Shown: in pieces, positions 1-11,200 of the stretch
Layout: the number at the start of each line of letters is the position of its first letter
How positions within the stretch are numbered: the first letter of the stretch is position 1
DNA from: Kalmusia sp. IMI 367209
Taxonomy: Eukaryota; Ascomycota; Dothideomycetes; Pleosporales; Didymosphaeriaceae
DNA length: 64,000 nucleotides
Direction: 5' to 3'
Assembly: GCA_027946365.1 (NCBI GenBank)
Contig: JAPEUQ010000008.1
Location: 1,860,001 to 1,924,000 of the forward strand
Notes under the pieces: model-generated
Database searches by the model: none
What the model saw: the letters and a program-made list of their open reading frames with translations, nothing else
What the model was told of the DNA's origin: nothing
Made by a program: the position numbers and the translations under genes

Positions 1-182
1 TGCCGGGGCTGACGCTAAAATTATCGATAGTATTATATAATCATTCTTGGCGAATCTGGGTTTCGACGACTTTTCCAGAGCGCGCAAATGCATCTCGGAA
101 CAATCAATTACTGCATTTTCCGCCATCTCTTGCCCTCATCTGCACCTTTCCGGAATCTGTCAGAAAAGTGCACATAAACGGC

Positions 183-1316
183 ATGGCGTTGTCCCGGACA
201 TCCTCACTTGGTCGTGCTTTCCTCTCCAGGGGTTCTTCGACACGCGTGGCCAGCGCAATCTTTTTGTCCACCCGCTTCACAGCACCATATCGCTCAATTT
301 CATCAACTTCACGAAGTTTCCAGGCGACTTTTCAAGAAGATGCCACCAGATCCTCTAATACATCTCCTCCAGCTCCAATACCTGAGGATCTGCAAAGAAC
401 GAATGCTAGATCCGTCGCAATTTTCAAGGTTCCAAAACGCGCTACGAAAAACGCAGTGAAATCAATGTTCGAGAATGCAGGTCTCAGTCCGTACGTGTAT
501 AATTCCAGATTTGTGACGATAGACTGGAATTTGGGCACCTCTTGTTATATTCGTCACGTGATTCTTGCTGATCTAAAAAACAGTGCCAACATTCACATGC
601 GACTGGATCGCTTTAGATTCGAGGGGGACACATACGCATATGTGGAGTTAGCAGACGAGCTGCAAGCCAAGCGAGCCGTCGAAGTGCTCAATGGCAACGA
701 ATTCCTCGGTAGCAAAGTCTACTTCAGGGCCCTAAAGCCAGACTACACATGGGACCTTCTCCCTTCTCAACATCGACGCTTTGTTGTCAACAATGAGGCC
801 GGTATTAGAGATGCAATTCAGCCCTATCTTGATGGTCGCCGGGTCCGTCTCTCGGTCAAAAGTCCTGCCTGGGGCAAGAAAGGAAATGTGACGCAACGCC
901 GTCACACAGACTTAGAAGTCTTGGAACGAACCTTCTCTAAATTCGACATCGAGGCGATCAGCCGGGTAGCACCACAGCACGGACAGATAACGTTGAACCC
1001 TAAATACTTCTGTCACATCGACTTCACCACGAAGAAGGGCGCCGATGAGGCTATCCACGCTTTTCACAACAAGGAAATTGAGGGTGTACTAGTATGGGTT
1101 AAGAATGCTGAGATCGATGCTACAAAAGCGTACCAAATTGGAACGGCAAACAAAGCTATATTGACCGAGTTGCAAGAGAAGGGCCAGGCGCCAACAGAGA
1201 TCGATGAGAACTTAGTTTCGAAGTTTACAAAGAGAGATCCTATGAATTTTGACCGTGGAAGGAATTCGACGGATGACTCTAGGCAATATATGCCGCGCGC
1301 GGAGAGCGCCGTATGA
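183..1316 (+). CDS. Mitochondrial RNA-recognition-motif protein
   Basis: Predicted RNA-binding protein of about 346 residues. The start is the ATG at 183, followed by a basic, Ser/Arg-rich stretch of about 50 residues without acidic residues, typical of a mitochondrial presequence. A first RRM follows: beta-1 SVAIFKVP, then the helix, then FEGDTYAYVEL as the RNP1-like strand. A second RRM-like unit spans roughly residues 190-290 (YFCHIDFTTKKGADEAI). The reading frame is open throughout, but 491-583 looks like an intron: GTACGT donor, GCTGAT branch, AACAG acceptor, 93 nt. Removing it joins ENAGLSPA to NIHMRLDRF and restores a normal RRM spacing. Exact function unknown; mitochondrial RNA metabolism is inferred. 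Confidence 0.72.
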   Translation: MALSRTSSLGRAFLSRGSSTRVASAIFLSTRFTAPYRSISSTSRSFQATFQEDATRSSNTSPPAPIPEDLQRTNARSVAIFKVPKRATKNAVKSMFENAGLSPYVYNSRFVTIDWNLGTSCYIRHVILADLKNSANIHMRLDRFRFEGDTYAYVELADELQAKRAVEVLNGNEFLGSKVYFRALKPDYTWDLLPSQHRRFVVNNEAGIRDAIQPYLDGRRVRLSVKSPAWGKKGNVTQRRHTDLEVLERTFSKFDIEAISRVAPQHGQITLNPKYFCHIDFTTKKGADEAIHAFHNKEIEGVLVWVKNAEIDATKAYQIGTANKAILTELQEKGQAPTEIDENLVSKFTKRDPMNFDRGRNSTDDSRQYMPRAESAV

Positions 1317-1937
1317 GGTCATGTTAGGTTGTTTAAAAAGATTAGCGAGCATGCTAACCTTCTTTTAAAAGGTGTTGGTCGACTTGGCAAGAGCTATCTG
1401 ACATGTATTATATTAGTGTAGACTACGATGTAGGATATGGAAAAGCGTGCATGAACGCGCTAGAATATAACAATATGGAACGCGACTGTACATCAAGATT
1501 CTGGAGAGCATCACAGTAACAAGACAGAATTTTCTTGTTCAGGCTCATAATTTTTTGGGAACTCGCTAATGTAGACAAGTGGGTAAACAGTAGGATTATC
1601 ACAAAAATGCATGCTACGGCCTACGCCTCACAACATCTCAATGTTACCCGCCCCGCGAGGCCAACTCCGCCTTCGAATTTGCCCGCCAGCGCAATCCCGC
1701 CCGTGCATCTATCTCCTCATCCGGTCAGCTCTAAGCGCGAAGCATCGAATCACGCTTCCAGCCTCCACTTCGCGAGCCAATCAGCACTCGCTACGTTGAA
1801 CATCCCAATCGTCGCCGGGTCACCGCACTTTACCTGCATGCAGAGCCACCTAGGCCCGACATGCGCGACACCCGAAACGCGCACTGGACTTGTTTAAATG
1901 CAAGGTTGCCCCAGATCTCAACATTACAAGCAACAAA
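1317..1937. other. Intergenic, no gene seen
   Basis: Holds the 3' flank of the RRM gene and the promoter of the DUF7923-like gene. The small open frames here lack family motifs and are taken as chance. Confidence 0.5.
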
Positions 1938-3197
1938 ATGGCGGACTCACCGGCTCCAACAGCTCCACCTGTTCCAACAACGTACCGTGAGCGACTGGCA
2001 CAGTTTAAGATTCTAGAGGAGAGGAGATATGAACTGATAGAAGTATGACTCTTGCCCAGTGTTAGGGTACCGATGATGGGAAGACGCGACACTGACCTGC
2101 AAATTGTGCAGGAATTGCTAGAGAAGCTCGAAAAGACTGAAGCAAAGCTTGCCCAAACCGAGCTCGATCTCAACTCTGAGCAGAATGTCCGACGAACATT
2201 GCAAGCCGAAGTCGTAGAGGCAAGAGAGAGGGAGGGTGCAATGGCACAAAGACAAGTTCGCTGGTGCTTCGGGCCCCGAGATGTTCTTCTCTAATGCAAT
2301 CAGGCACGACGACCATTCGCGCTTGTTCTTATCGATGCCGATGCCGACGGATTTCTAGTGTGTCATCCTTCTCGCTTGAAGACTATCCTTCTAACTTCAT
2401 TATTAGTTTCATGATAAATACCTGACACGGAAAGCACAAGGCGGTGAAGCTTTGGCCGACGAACTTCTTATCCGAACAAGAGAGTACCTGCGGCCGCAGT
2501 TTGAAGATGCAGATGCTCTGGATATTGTCGTGCGAGTTTACGCGAACCTAGAGGGCATGGCCAATTATCTTGTGCGTCAAGACAAAGTGAGGAACTTAGG
2601 TCAACTCCGCGCATTCTCTACGGGCTTCTGTGGGCGAATATCAAGTTTTGACTTCATAGATATTGGCGTAGGGAAAGAGGGTAGTTCGGGGCGAAAGGTC
2701 AGAGGTGAGCACTATCATTACGACCCTTGTTGTGCCATTAAGCTCATTAATTTGCAGAGAATCTATCCTTCTACACCTCAAATACACACCTCCGCCACGT
2801 CATCGTAGCGTGCTCGCCCGCAGATTTACCAGCTTCCCTACTTTCAAACATCCCACTCGAGAAACTCACACTTGTGGAATCGATGCCACTACCGACTTCC
2901 CTAACTACATTACCACTCAGAGTAACCAAGTTCGCAACCCTGTTTCTGCCTCCACCGTCACCTAAGTCACCTCGGCCCCGAGGACGTAATGGAGCACAGC
3001 TACAACTCATGCAACAAGAGGATCCCGATGGTGGCGCAACTTGGCTCGTCATCAACCCAGAGCGAAGCAAGTCTCAGGGTGCTGCGCTTAGGAGAAGAGG
3101 ACAATCAGAAGATGGAGATTCCAGCCTTAGCATTTCAATTGGGCCAGATAATACCGTGAGCGTTGACAGTGGAAGGCGACGGCGAATCATGGGATGA
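1938..3197 (+). CDS. DUF7923-like protein (CCCH-protein family N-terminal domain)
   Basis: Spliced model with five exons: 1938-2042, 2112-2255, 2304-2357, 2407-2704 and 2758-3197, giving 346 residues. All introns are GT-AG with good branch sites. The N-terminus is a short proline-rich start followed by a coiled coil (about residues 17-80, ELLEKLEKTEAKLAQTEL). The core runs from RPFALVLIDADADGFLF through YLRPQFEDADALDIVVRVYANLEG to LTLVESMPLPTSL, matching the globular domain I associate with DUF7923 in fungal tandem CCCH zinc-finger proteins. No CCCH finger follows; the tail is basic, ending GRRRRIMG. The family is often linked to RNA or DNA binding, but without fingers a function cannot be given. 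The family name is from memory. Confidence 0.7.
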
Positions 3198-4169
3198 GGC
3201 TTATTATAGAGGAAAGCGATGCTGAATGAGATTTGATCAGACTGAAGAGCATTCTTGGAAGCATTGGCGTTGTGATAAAAGGGCCGTATATATTAGTTCA
3301 GATTGCCGTGCATAGATAGCAGCAGTATCCCGGCATATAATCCATCACAGAAACACGTTACAACTAACTCTGTAACTATGGCTTCTCTTCTGGCGTTTCG
3401 GTTTGGTTGCAATGAGGTATATATTGTACCATACAGCTAGCGCCGCACATCATCAAAGTCTATGTATTCCGAAATTGAGGGTGAGCTGCGTAAGATACCA
3501 GATCATGGGAATTAACAGACGCTTCCACTTTCGACTCCGAAGTCATAGCACACACGATATGGCCACTACATTTGCCCATCCTCTCTAGCTTCTTCGTTGA
3601 TATGTCACACGAGGTGGACTCTCGGTATCTGAGGAAGCTTTATAGGGGTAGCGTGTGAAATTTAGTACTACTCTTTTGGTGAAAGAACCCATGGTTGTAT
3701 TGCTTGACACATAGAAACGCATGTGAGATAGGATTCCTTTTACCACACTAGCGACCCGAGCGATCGATTATGAATAACTTTAAAGTGAATCTCTATTTGC
3801 GATGAATAGTATTGACACGGTAGTAGCCGTCACAAAACACTGAAAGATAGGCCCACAATGCCGGCACCTCACATAATCTTCCCGGACGCTTTGTATCTTA
3901 TACGGGCGCAACATAGAAGCTGTTGCTTTCATGCACTAATGAAGGAACCCCATTCACCACTCAGTATTAGACTTCTGCAACGCTCAAGGACTTTCTAGCC
4001 GTGAATTTAGTACCACGGGAAAGGATCTCTTGCTAACAAAGTTGAACCTTGAATACTTGGACATGCATGACTCGCAAAAAACGATCCACCCAACGACACC
4101 TGACTAAGCTCATTTCCCTTCAAACCATTTCCATTGCCCGCCCGAGCTCCGTGTCCCCCCTCGCCCACA
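3198..4169. other. Intergenic, no gene seen
   Basis: About 970 bases between two co-directional genes. Reading both strands shows only short open frames without recognisable motifs. The last 150 bases are the likely promoter and leader of the Pof1-like gene. Confidence 0.5.
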
Positions 4170-5093
4170 ATGGACGACATGTCGTCGCGGCTCGCTTCTA
4201 TTCGTGCACTCCTTCCAATATTCGAATCCGCCCTCCGAAACTTCACCTCATCGCCCTCTAAATTCCGTATCGTCCGTACCATAAATCCCACGACGACCCA
4301 ACCCCGCACCCTATACATACTCGACTCGTCTTTCAACCCGCCATCCCTTGCACATCTCTCGCTTGCCAACTCGGCGTTAAAACGCTCGTTATCTGGGGAA
4401 GAACCACCAAGGAGGCTACTATTGTTGTTCAGCACACACAATGCGGATAAGGCGCCCAGTCCCGCGAGCTTCATACAGCGTATCGCACTCATGACGGTCT
4501 TCGCCGAGGATCTGGCACAGACGTTGAGGAAGGATGTGGAAGCAGGAGAAGACGTTAAGGATGTTAGCATCGATATTGGGTTGACCAAGGAGCCGTTTTA
4601 TACGGATAAATCGACCGCGATTGCGGAAGAAGCGCCGCCGTTCTACGAGTCCAAACCTATACATGTTCACCTTGTAGGCTATGATACATTGATCAGATTT
4701 TTAAATCCGAAATATTATCCGCATCACGCGCCGCCTCTCTCTGCGCTTAGGCCATTTTTTGAGAAAGGGCATAAGCTGCGGGTCACGCAACGGCCATATA
4801 ATCCGGAGGACAGCTCGTCTAAGGAATTTGGCACGACGGAGGACCAGGAGAACTTTTTGAAGAGAGTCCAGAGGGGTGCGCTCGCGAAAGAAGGGTTTGA
4901 GAAGGGATGGAGAGATCAGATTGATATGGTGGAGGGGATGGGTTGGGGCATTAGTTCGACGAGGATAAGAAATGCGACCAAGGAGAAAAGTTGGGATGAA
5001 GTGGGGAGGTTGTGCACTGAGGGTGTGGTGGGATGGTTGAGGGAGGAGGGACTGTATGAGGAGGATGCAAGTGGGGAGAAGATGATGGGCTGA
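4170..5093 (+). CDS. Pof1/NMNAT-like nucleotidylyltransferase
   Basis: Single-exon gene of 307 residues. The start is the ATG at 4170 (CACAATGG). The fold signature of nicotinamide-nucleotide adenylyltransferases is visible: ILDSSFNPPSLAHLSLANSA near residue 50-70 (the S-x-x-H version of the (H/T)xGH motif), LVGYDTLIRFLNPKYY in the middle, and GISSTRIRNA near residue 270, equivalent to the ISxTxxR motif. The region around residue 120-150 is a variable acidic insert. By family, it would transfer AMP from ATP to nicotinamide mononucleotide or a related substrate; yeast Pof1 is the closest named type I recall. Whether this protein keeps NMNAT activity is inference. Confident on the family, less on substrate. 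Confidence 0.8.
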   Translation: MDDMSSRLASIRALLPIFESALRNFTSSPSKFRIVRTINPTTTQPRTLYILDSSFNPPSLAHLSLANSALKRSLSGEEPPRRLLLLFSTHNADKAPSPASFIQRIALMTVFAEDLAQTLRKDVEAGEDVKDVSIDIGLTKEPFYTDKSTAIAEEAPPFYESKPIHVHLVGYDTLIRFLNPKYYPHHAPPLSALRPFFEKGHKLRVTQRPYNPEDSSSKEFGTTEDQENFLKRVQRGALAKEGFEKGWRDQIDMVEGMGWGISSTRIRNATKEKSWDEVGRLCTEGVVGWLREEGLYEEDASGEKMMG

Positions 5094-5574
5094 AGACATT
5101 ACTGAACCATCATACGTCCCCAAGACCAGGCGATAGCAGAGAGGACTATGCTCTCGTTGATAACGGCATCTTGAAGTACACCTTCCGGTGTGAATGGCGA
5201 TGGAGGTTTTATTGAGAGCGCCGGAGAAGCAGTAGCCCTGTTAGGCCTGCTATCACATCTCACTACTATGGGAACAGTAGACCCCCATGACCATTCCTTA
5301 GGAAAATCCTACCGGTAAGTACAGTAAGTTCCCTATTGTTACTTGGAGCCCTAAGCCCTTTTGTGAACAACAAATTGCTTCTAATCCAACCCCCAATAAA
5401 GGTGTGCAACGTACAGTATAAAAAGTGGGTCTGAATCTAGGCAATGATGACTGATGCGACTGGAGATAGATATATGATCTTCTCAACTAGGAATGTGAGC
5501 TTAAATCAAGTGTCTACTGGTGATTATACTCGTATCAAGCTCATTTTGAGACTGCATGAGACATTGATTATCTA
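5094..5574. other. Intergenic, no gene seen
   Basis: Convergent 3' flanks of the Pof1-like gene and the membrane-protein pseudogene. Nothing recognisable on either strand. Confidence 0.5.
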
Positions 5575-7543
5575 TTAGTTCCCGTAATTTTGGTAGTCCA
5601 AATTGTCTCTAGCTGCAATCGAAGAGTGCCGTGAAACAAGTTCATGCCCTCCCAATAGTTCCTGCTCTTCATCGTGTACCACTAATCCCCAAAGCCCAGC
5701 CCCCATTCGCTCAAGCTGAACCGCGAGCTTATCAAACCTAAAAGGTCGATTTGGTATTTGCATATCATTAGCAGCTGTCTGGCGCAAAGTCGTTGTCTGC
5801 GAGCTTTTAAGGATTTCACTCAGTGTTGCCATTCGCATGATCGGTAAGCGCATATGGCGATGCAAACGAATGTTCCAGAAAAGTAGAATGATCGTGTTGA
5901 ACAAAATGATCGCGGGCGGAACCATCAAGAGCATGGCTCTGGAAGGGTCTGACTTGGATATTGGAGGATGCGTGATGTGAGTGTCACCGGTTCATTCTTG
6001 TTGTTGGGCCATGTCGTGCTATCTCCAATGGCGGAAGCACCTATGGAGACTTTAATGAAATGCTCGATATACGACATATTCCATTGATCGTCTGGGTCAC
6101 CAAGACCAGGGGTTGTTATATATGCTGGTAGGCCGTTGGAATTATGGCAGTATAGGGGCTGCCCGCCTTCGACGCTGACGCCGTTCGTGATCGGTGCTAC
6201 CGTCATCCAGAGTGCCAGCTCATTCAGCGTATCCTGAGGTCTAGCAGCAGGATCATATCTTTCCTGGTTCGGCGTTCTGGTAGAATTTGGCTGGGTAATC
6301 ATGATATCCGAGAGAGTATCGATCTGAGGTGGCTCAGTGCCGTCTGTGGGTGGATCACCAATTTTCAGCTGGTCATCGACAAATTCAAGGTCAACATCGC
6401 AGGCGATTGTAGCGATATGAGAAACGAAGGGCTTATCTTTCGATTCGGAGAGGTCGGTTGTCGCGATGCCTCCAGCGATTGTGCCATTCATAGCAGCAAA
6501 AACAAGCATGGTCTTTGTGCGTGTCGGTGGTATGAACTGGAAATCATTTGCCCAAACAGTTAGTCTTGGTCTGCGCAATACCTTAGCCTCGTGATCGTGG
6601 CCTTTTCGTGTACCATTCTTTCGCCACATGTTCGTTCCAAAGAAAAGATGGCCCTTTGCACTTCTCAAATCCCTCGGCTACCAGGCGTAACGGGTTATAT
6701 TTTGACTCATCCTAACCGCTTTAACAATCATTTCTCCTCGTTTCATAAGTGTGTTTCGATCAATAAACCAGTCCCGATAAGCTGGTAGGGGCTCTTCAGC
6801 AAGATTTGCCTGCCAGGATGTGTACAAGTTCATCGCGGACACTCGTATGCTCTTGTGCTGAAAGGTTGGTCCGATGCCTCCACCTGGAGAATATTGACTC
6901 TGAAAAGATACGGTTAGGGTCTGATTGTCGTAAACGTAGCCGACAAGTGGAGCGCCAGCTAGAGGAGTCAATGTAATTATGATCGTACAAAGTAGCACGA
7001 TAACCGAAGAGACATTTCTTGGTGCGAACATTGCTATTGGAGAGGAAGGAATGGATCCACGACTGGCATCTAGATAGGTTTGCATTTGCTTCAATGTCAT
7101 AGACTGCTGAGCCAACAATGGCCATAGAGAGGATTCCGAAAGCGTGTGCGCGGCAAATGCAATCGCGGCCATACCTATAGAATACAATGCGGTAATCAGA
7201 CCTTGCACGGTTGCGATATCATCTCTAATCCGTTCTAGGGCGCGAAAAGAATCATAATTAGCAAACCGCCTAGTGACTGAGAAGACATTGCTAGAATGTA
7301 CCGATTTATATAGTACTTACCTACACGTCTCGATACGGTGCACAAAACAGCCCAACTTGGTCACATGGTAGTTTGTCTACTAAGCCATGCAGTGAAAGAT
7401 ATCGCCGTGGCAATGCAGCCTAATCCTGCTATTAATGCCGCCAGGATCGTCATGTTATGTCTGATAGATTGCCTGAAGCTATGCTGAGTGGAAACTTTTC
7501 TATTATGCATGGTGTCAATCGAGGTGTAAGCATTATTGTTCAT
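5575..7543 (-). pseudogene. Decayed multi-pass membrane protein gene
   Basis: The start would be the ATG at 7543 (MNNNAYTSID). Exon 1 has a membrane helix (MTILAALIAGLGCIATAISF), then WLSRQTTM and an in-frame TGA at 7361-7363, yet the same frame continues to a good donor at 7320 (GTAAGT). The acceptor near 7230 joins RRV to ERIRDDIATVQGLITALYS. The next exon has two more helices and a conserved-looking stretch (SRGSIPSSPIAMFAPRNVSS), then an in-frame TAG at 6678-6680 after NITRYAW; again the frame stays open. A normal 45-nt intron follows HDHEAK. Near 5940-5950 the frame must shift by one base to reach the last helix (MLLMVPPAIILFN). Two stops plus a shift point to a pseudogene. A 35-nt intron could explain the last break but is unusually short. 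Function unknown. Confidence 0.6.
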
Positions 7544-8201
7544 GGTAACGAATGAAAGGTATTGATAGTAAGGGACAAGTGAGACGTGATATGTCCTAGA
7601 ATCAGGCTAGGAGGCGGAAACAATTCGAAGACAATATATCGTCGAGTCAGCAGCACTAAGCCTCTTTGTTTCGGCTCCACAATTCGCATCGGACTTTGGG
7701 GCTGAAGGTTGCATGTACAGGGTATTGTATTACATTGGTGGAAGACTTGTGGCGCACACCTCGCCACGAATAGCTCTACGCCTTCAGCCCAGTATGGTAG
7801 AGCTGTTCAGCCTCACTCTCCTCGGCGCTGCAAATCTTCGAGTCTCGAATCATCAGTCCAGAATTAATTCGTTCAACGTGTAAAACGCAGTCCACCTAGC
7901 CTAAAAATAGCCATACCTTTCTTTGCTTCTTGATTAAGCGAGTTAATCACGGGCAACCAGGCTTGAATGAGACTGCGCTACAACGAGACTTTCAGTCTGA
8001 CAGAGCAGCTAATTGATCTGACATTGTATGGCATCTAGCAAGACGTTCACCAAGGATGGATCGAAATTCGCAGCGCATTGCTAAAGCTGGTAAGAGATGA
8101 ACAGGGAATGCATTTAAAAATTCACTTTTTGACGTACAAATTGTTAGGATGATGAGCTCGCTTGATACTTACATCAAATACCTGTATCGCAAAATCATCC
8201 T
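7544..8201. other. Intergenic, no gene seen
   Basis: Lies between the 5' end of the membrane pseudogene and the 3' end of ELP1. No motif-bearing frame found. Confidence 0.5.
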
Positions 8202-11200
8202 TCAGCCTAGTAGATTCAGCCTCTCGAATGCCTTAACAACTGGCGCTTCCCTCTTCTTCCCAACCTCGACCAAACTATCCCAAAGCGTCGCATCCGCTCC
8301 ACTAGGCCTAATGACCTCCTCGCCCACACCCTCACCTGCACCAATTCCATTGACCCCTTGTGCGCCACCCACTATACCAGCCATGTCCTTCGGCGGATAC
8401 ATCTCCCCAACCGCCTCTCGACATCTCTCTACAACGTCTTCCACCGCGCTCTCCACAGCCACAGCACGCTCCCTCATCCCTCTCCTCACTAAACCCTCCA
8501 CAAGCCTCTGAATCTCATCCTGCATACCATTGATACGCTCGATGAGGCGCTCAATAGAATTAACAAGGTACTCTTCCTCGTATACCGTCCCCTTTTTTCC
8601 CCTCGCTCTCTTCCTTTCCTCCCGCCTCTTATTCTTCGAGGTCTTTCTCGTCGTCTGCGTATTCACAGTGCCGGACCGATTTGTATACTTAGTCATAAAC
8701 GTGTTACCCGACGTCGTATTTGTAGGTGCAAGCGATATGTTATCGGGAATACTAGCGTCTTCAATGCCCTCGTAGAAGGCCAGCGGATCCTCTGCTTTCT
8801 TCGCGCGCAGATCGCGTACGCGTGGGACTTGGGCGAGGAGTTGGCTGCGCATGTCGGCAAGAAACTCGGTCATGTCTGCGGAGCGCTCCACGAGGCCTGG
8901 ATCAATCACCTCTTCTATTAAGAAGGACTGGTTTCGAAGTGTGACGGTACGGAGCGCCTCAGCGAAGTATGAGCCTTTGCAGAGTAGGCGGGCTGCTGTG
9001 GGAAGGTCGGAGAGGTAGTCTAGTGTGATCGTCGAGGCAGCGGAGTAGTCTTTCGATTCCGTGAGGCCTTCGGCGAGGGAGGCAGCGAGGGATGAGAGGT
9101 CGGAGGGAGGCAAGTTGGCGAGGGTGGCGGAGGAGAGGGCTTCGCGCCAGAGATTAGCAGAGCGGTAGCAGGGCCAGGCTGCCGCGTGGTCGGATAAGTA
9201 TTCGAAGGCAATGGCGGCATCTTTGTGTTTGTTTTGTGCGCAGAGGTAGTCTGCGTAAAGACGCATAGTTTCTCTGTAGTGAAACGGTTCGTATTGGTAC
9301 ATGCTGAGTGCTGCGGGGTAGAGTGCGTGCTTTTGGACGTAGTCTAGTACTTCATCGTGGACTCCTAAATTTTTGAGGTGGTGGAGCGCTTTCGTGTGTC
9401 GACCAAGTTGGTCATCGATTTGAAACTTCCGGCGTAGGAGTGGAAGATCGTGGAGGGATTGAAGATGAGGAAGATATTCGCGAGGATCCTACTAAAATTA
9501 GACTTTGCAGTTTTTGAAAGAAGCAATTAGAGGTGCGAACCTTTTGTGACTGTTGTGCGATAAGAAGCGCGAGTTCCAGATTGTATATTCCCAGAGATGT
9601 GTCGTAAAGCTGATTGACGTCTGCAAGGAAGCAAATATGCTCGGCAGCTCTATCAGTCAATGGGTCTTTGGTAGCTTTGATCCATTAACTTGTTATCTTT
9701 GGCAGCACTAGGTAGGATGCTCACCTTGAAGGCGCCCTATCATTTCTAGTCCAGCCTCCAAGTCCGCAGGAACCTTGCACACATGAGAAGTAACAATATT
9801 TTGTAGATGACTTTCTTTGTACTGTGACTGCTCCAGGACCGAAAGAAAAGCATCGCAGATACGATTGACTTTTGACTGCACTTGTTCTATAGACAATTTA
9901 CCCTTGGTAATGAGATCTTTGGCTTTCAAAGTTTCTCGGTACATTGTCTCCGATACGTCCTCATTCCTGCGTTCGTTAGCTATAAGATCTATACAAGTCA
10001 AACGCTAGATTCATTTCGACTAACCTCAGCTGCGATAGAAGTAGGTCGATATGTTCAACCTTCTTGACCTGTGTTATGATCTTCTCAACATTGGAAAGGA
10101 ACCGTTGTGGGTCATGATCATGCAATATGTTCATGTCTACACGTTGATTACGACAAGCAAGGAACGCCTCGTCATATCTCTCAGCCTCAATGCTCCGCCT
10201 GATAGCAGCTAGGACGAGAGCTCGGGGATAGACCGTTTCTAGATTACCTCTAGGCATCTGAAGTACCACGGAATAGGTAGTCGGCATGACTGTGACGAGC
10301 TTTGCCCCACGTTCGATGCTTCTACATCTTTCATCTGTCTGTGGCTCGTCTGTAGGTACCTCGAGTTCTGTCTTCGTTAGCGAAATGTTCGAGCGCAAGA
10401 TATCTATCATACCATTTAAGCTCGTCAGGTGTACAAATTTGAGTAAATGCTGGGTGGTCGTGAATATCAAATGTGCTGGTGTGACGACGAATGACGTGCA
10501 ATTTCGCACCAAAACTCGTTCATTAGCATATAAAACACCACTTTTAGTCAATCCAAAAGCAACCGACTACGCTTTATCAGCCTTTGAACTTTGACTGAAT
10601 TTGAGTACATACCTGACCGTCGAGTGTCGCAACTTTGAGTTCGGGGGTGAATGAAGGAATAGTCGCTAACGGTAAAAATGTTGGAGACATATTGATTGAG
10701 TCTTCCAACCACTCCACCGAAACGAGCGACCCATTCTGAAGATTTACGAAGACGTGTTGAGACTCTAGATCTGACGCTATTGACGAGACCTTGGCAACTT
10801 CTAAGATCGGGCCCTTCTCGACCATTGTTTCGCCATCGTTCAGCCAAATGAAGCTCTCTTCCTCGTCCCACATATTGCTCAACACATACACGCGGTCGTC
10901 GCCATCGAAGGCTACATGCTGGGGGGAATGCTCGGTTGATAATTTGTTTCTCCAGAGGAATTTTGGGGTGGGGATGGGCCGCTTGTTCAGATCAAGAGAA
11001 TACACTGCAACATCTGTGTCTGATAAAACCGCGAGCCGCATCCCTGACTTAGAGAATGCAACGTCTAAAGCTTTCCGGTCAAGCACGAGTTGAAGTAACG
11101 ACATCGGAGGAGGAACAGCAGCAATACGCAAAGGTGTGATCTTTAGATTCACTGTGAGTGATCAGTGCTTGCTCGGAGAATGGTCAGCAAAAGCAAGAAG

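Noticed and set aside
4007..4588. 193-codon frame antisense to the Pof1-like gene
   Set aside because: Opposite strand of a gene with clear family motifs; no motifs of its own.
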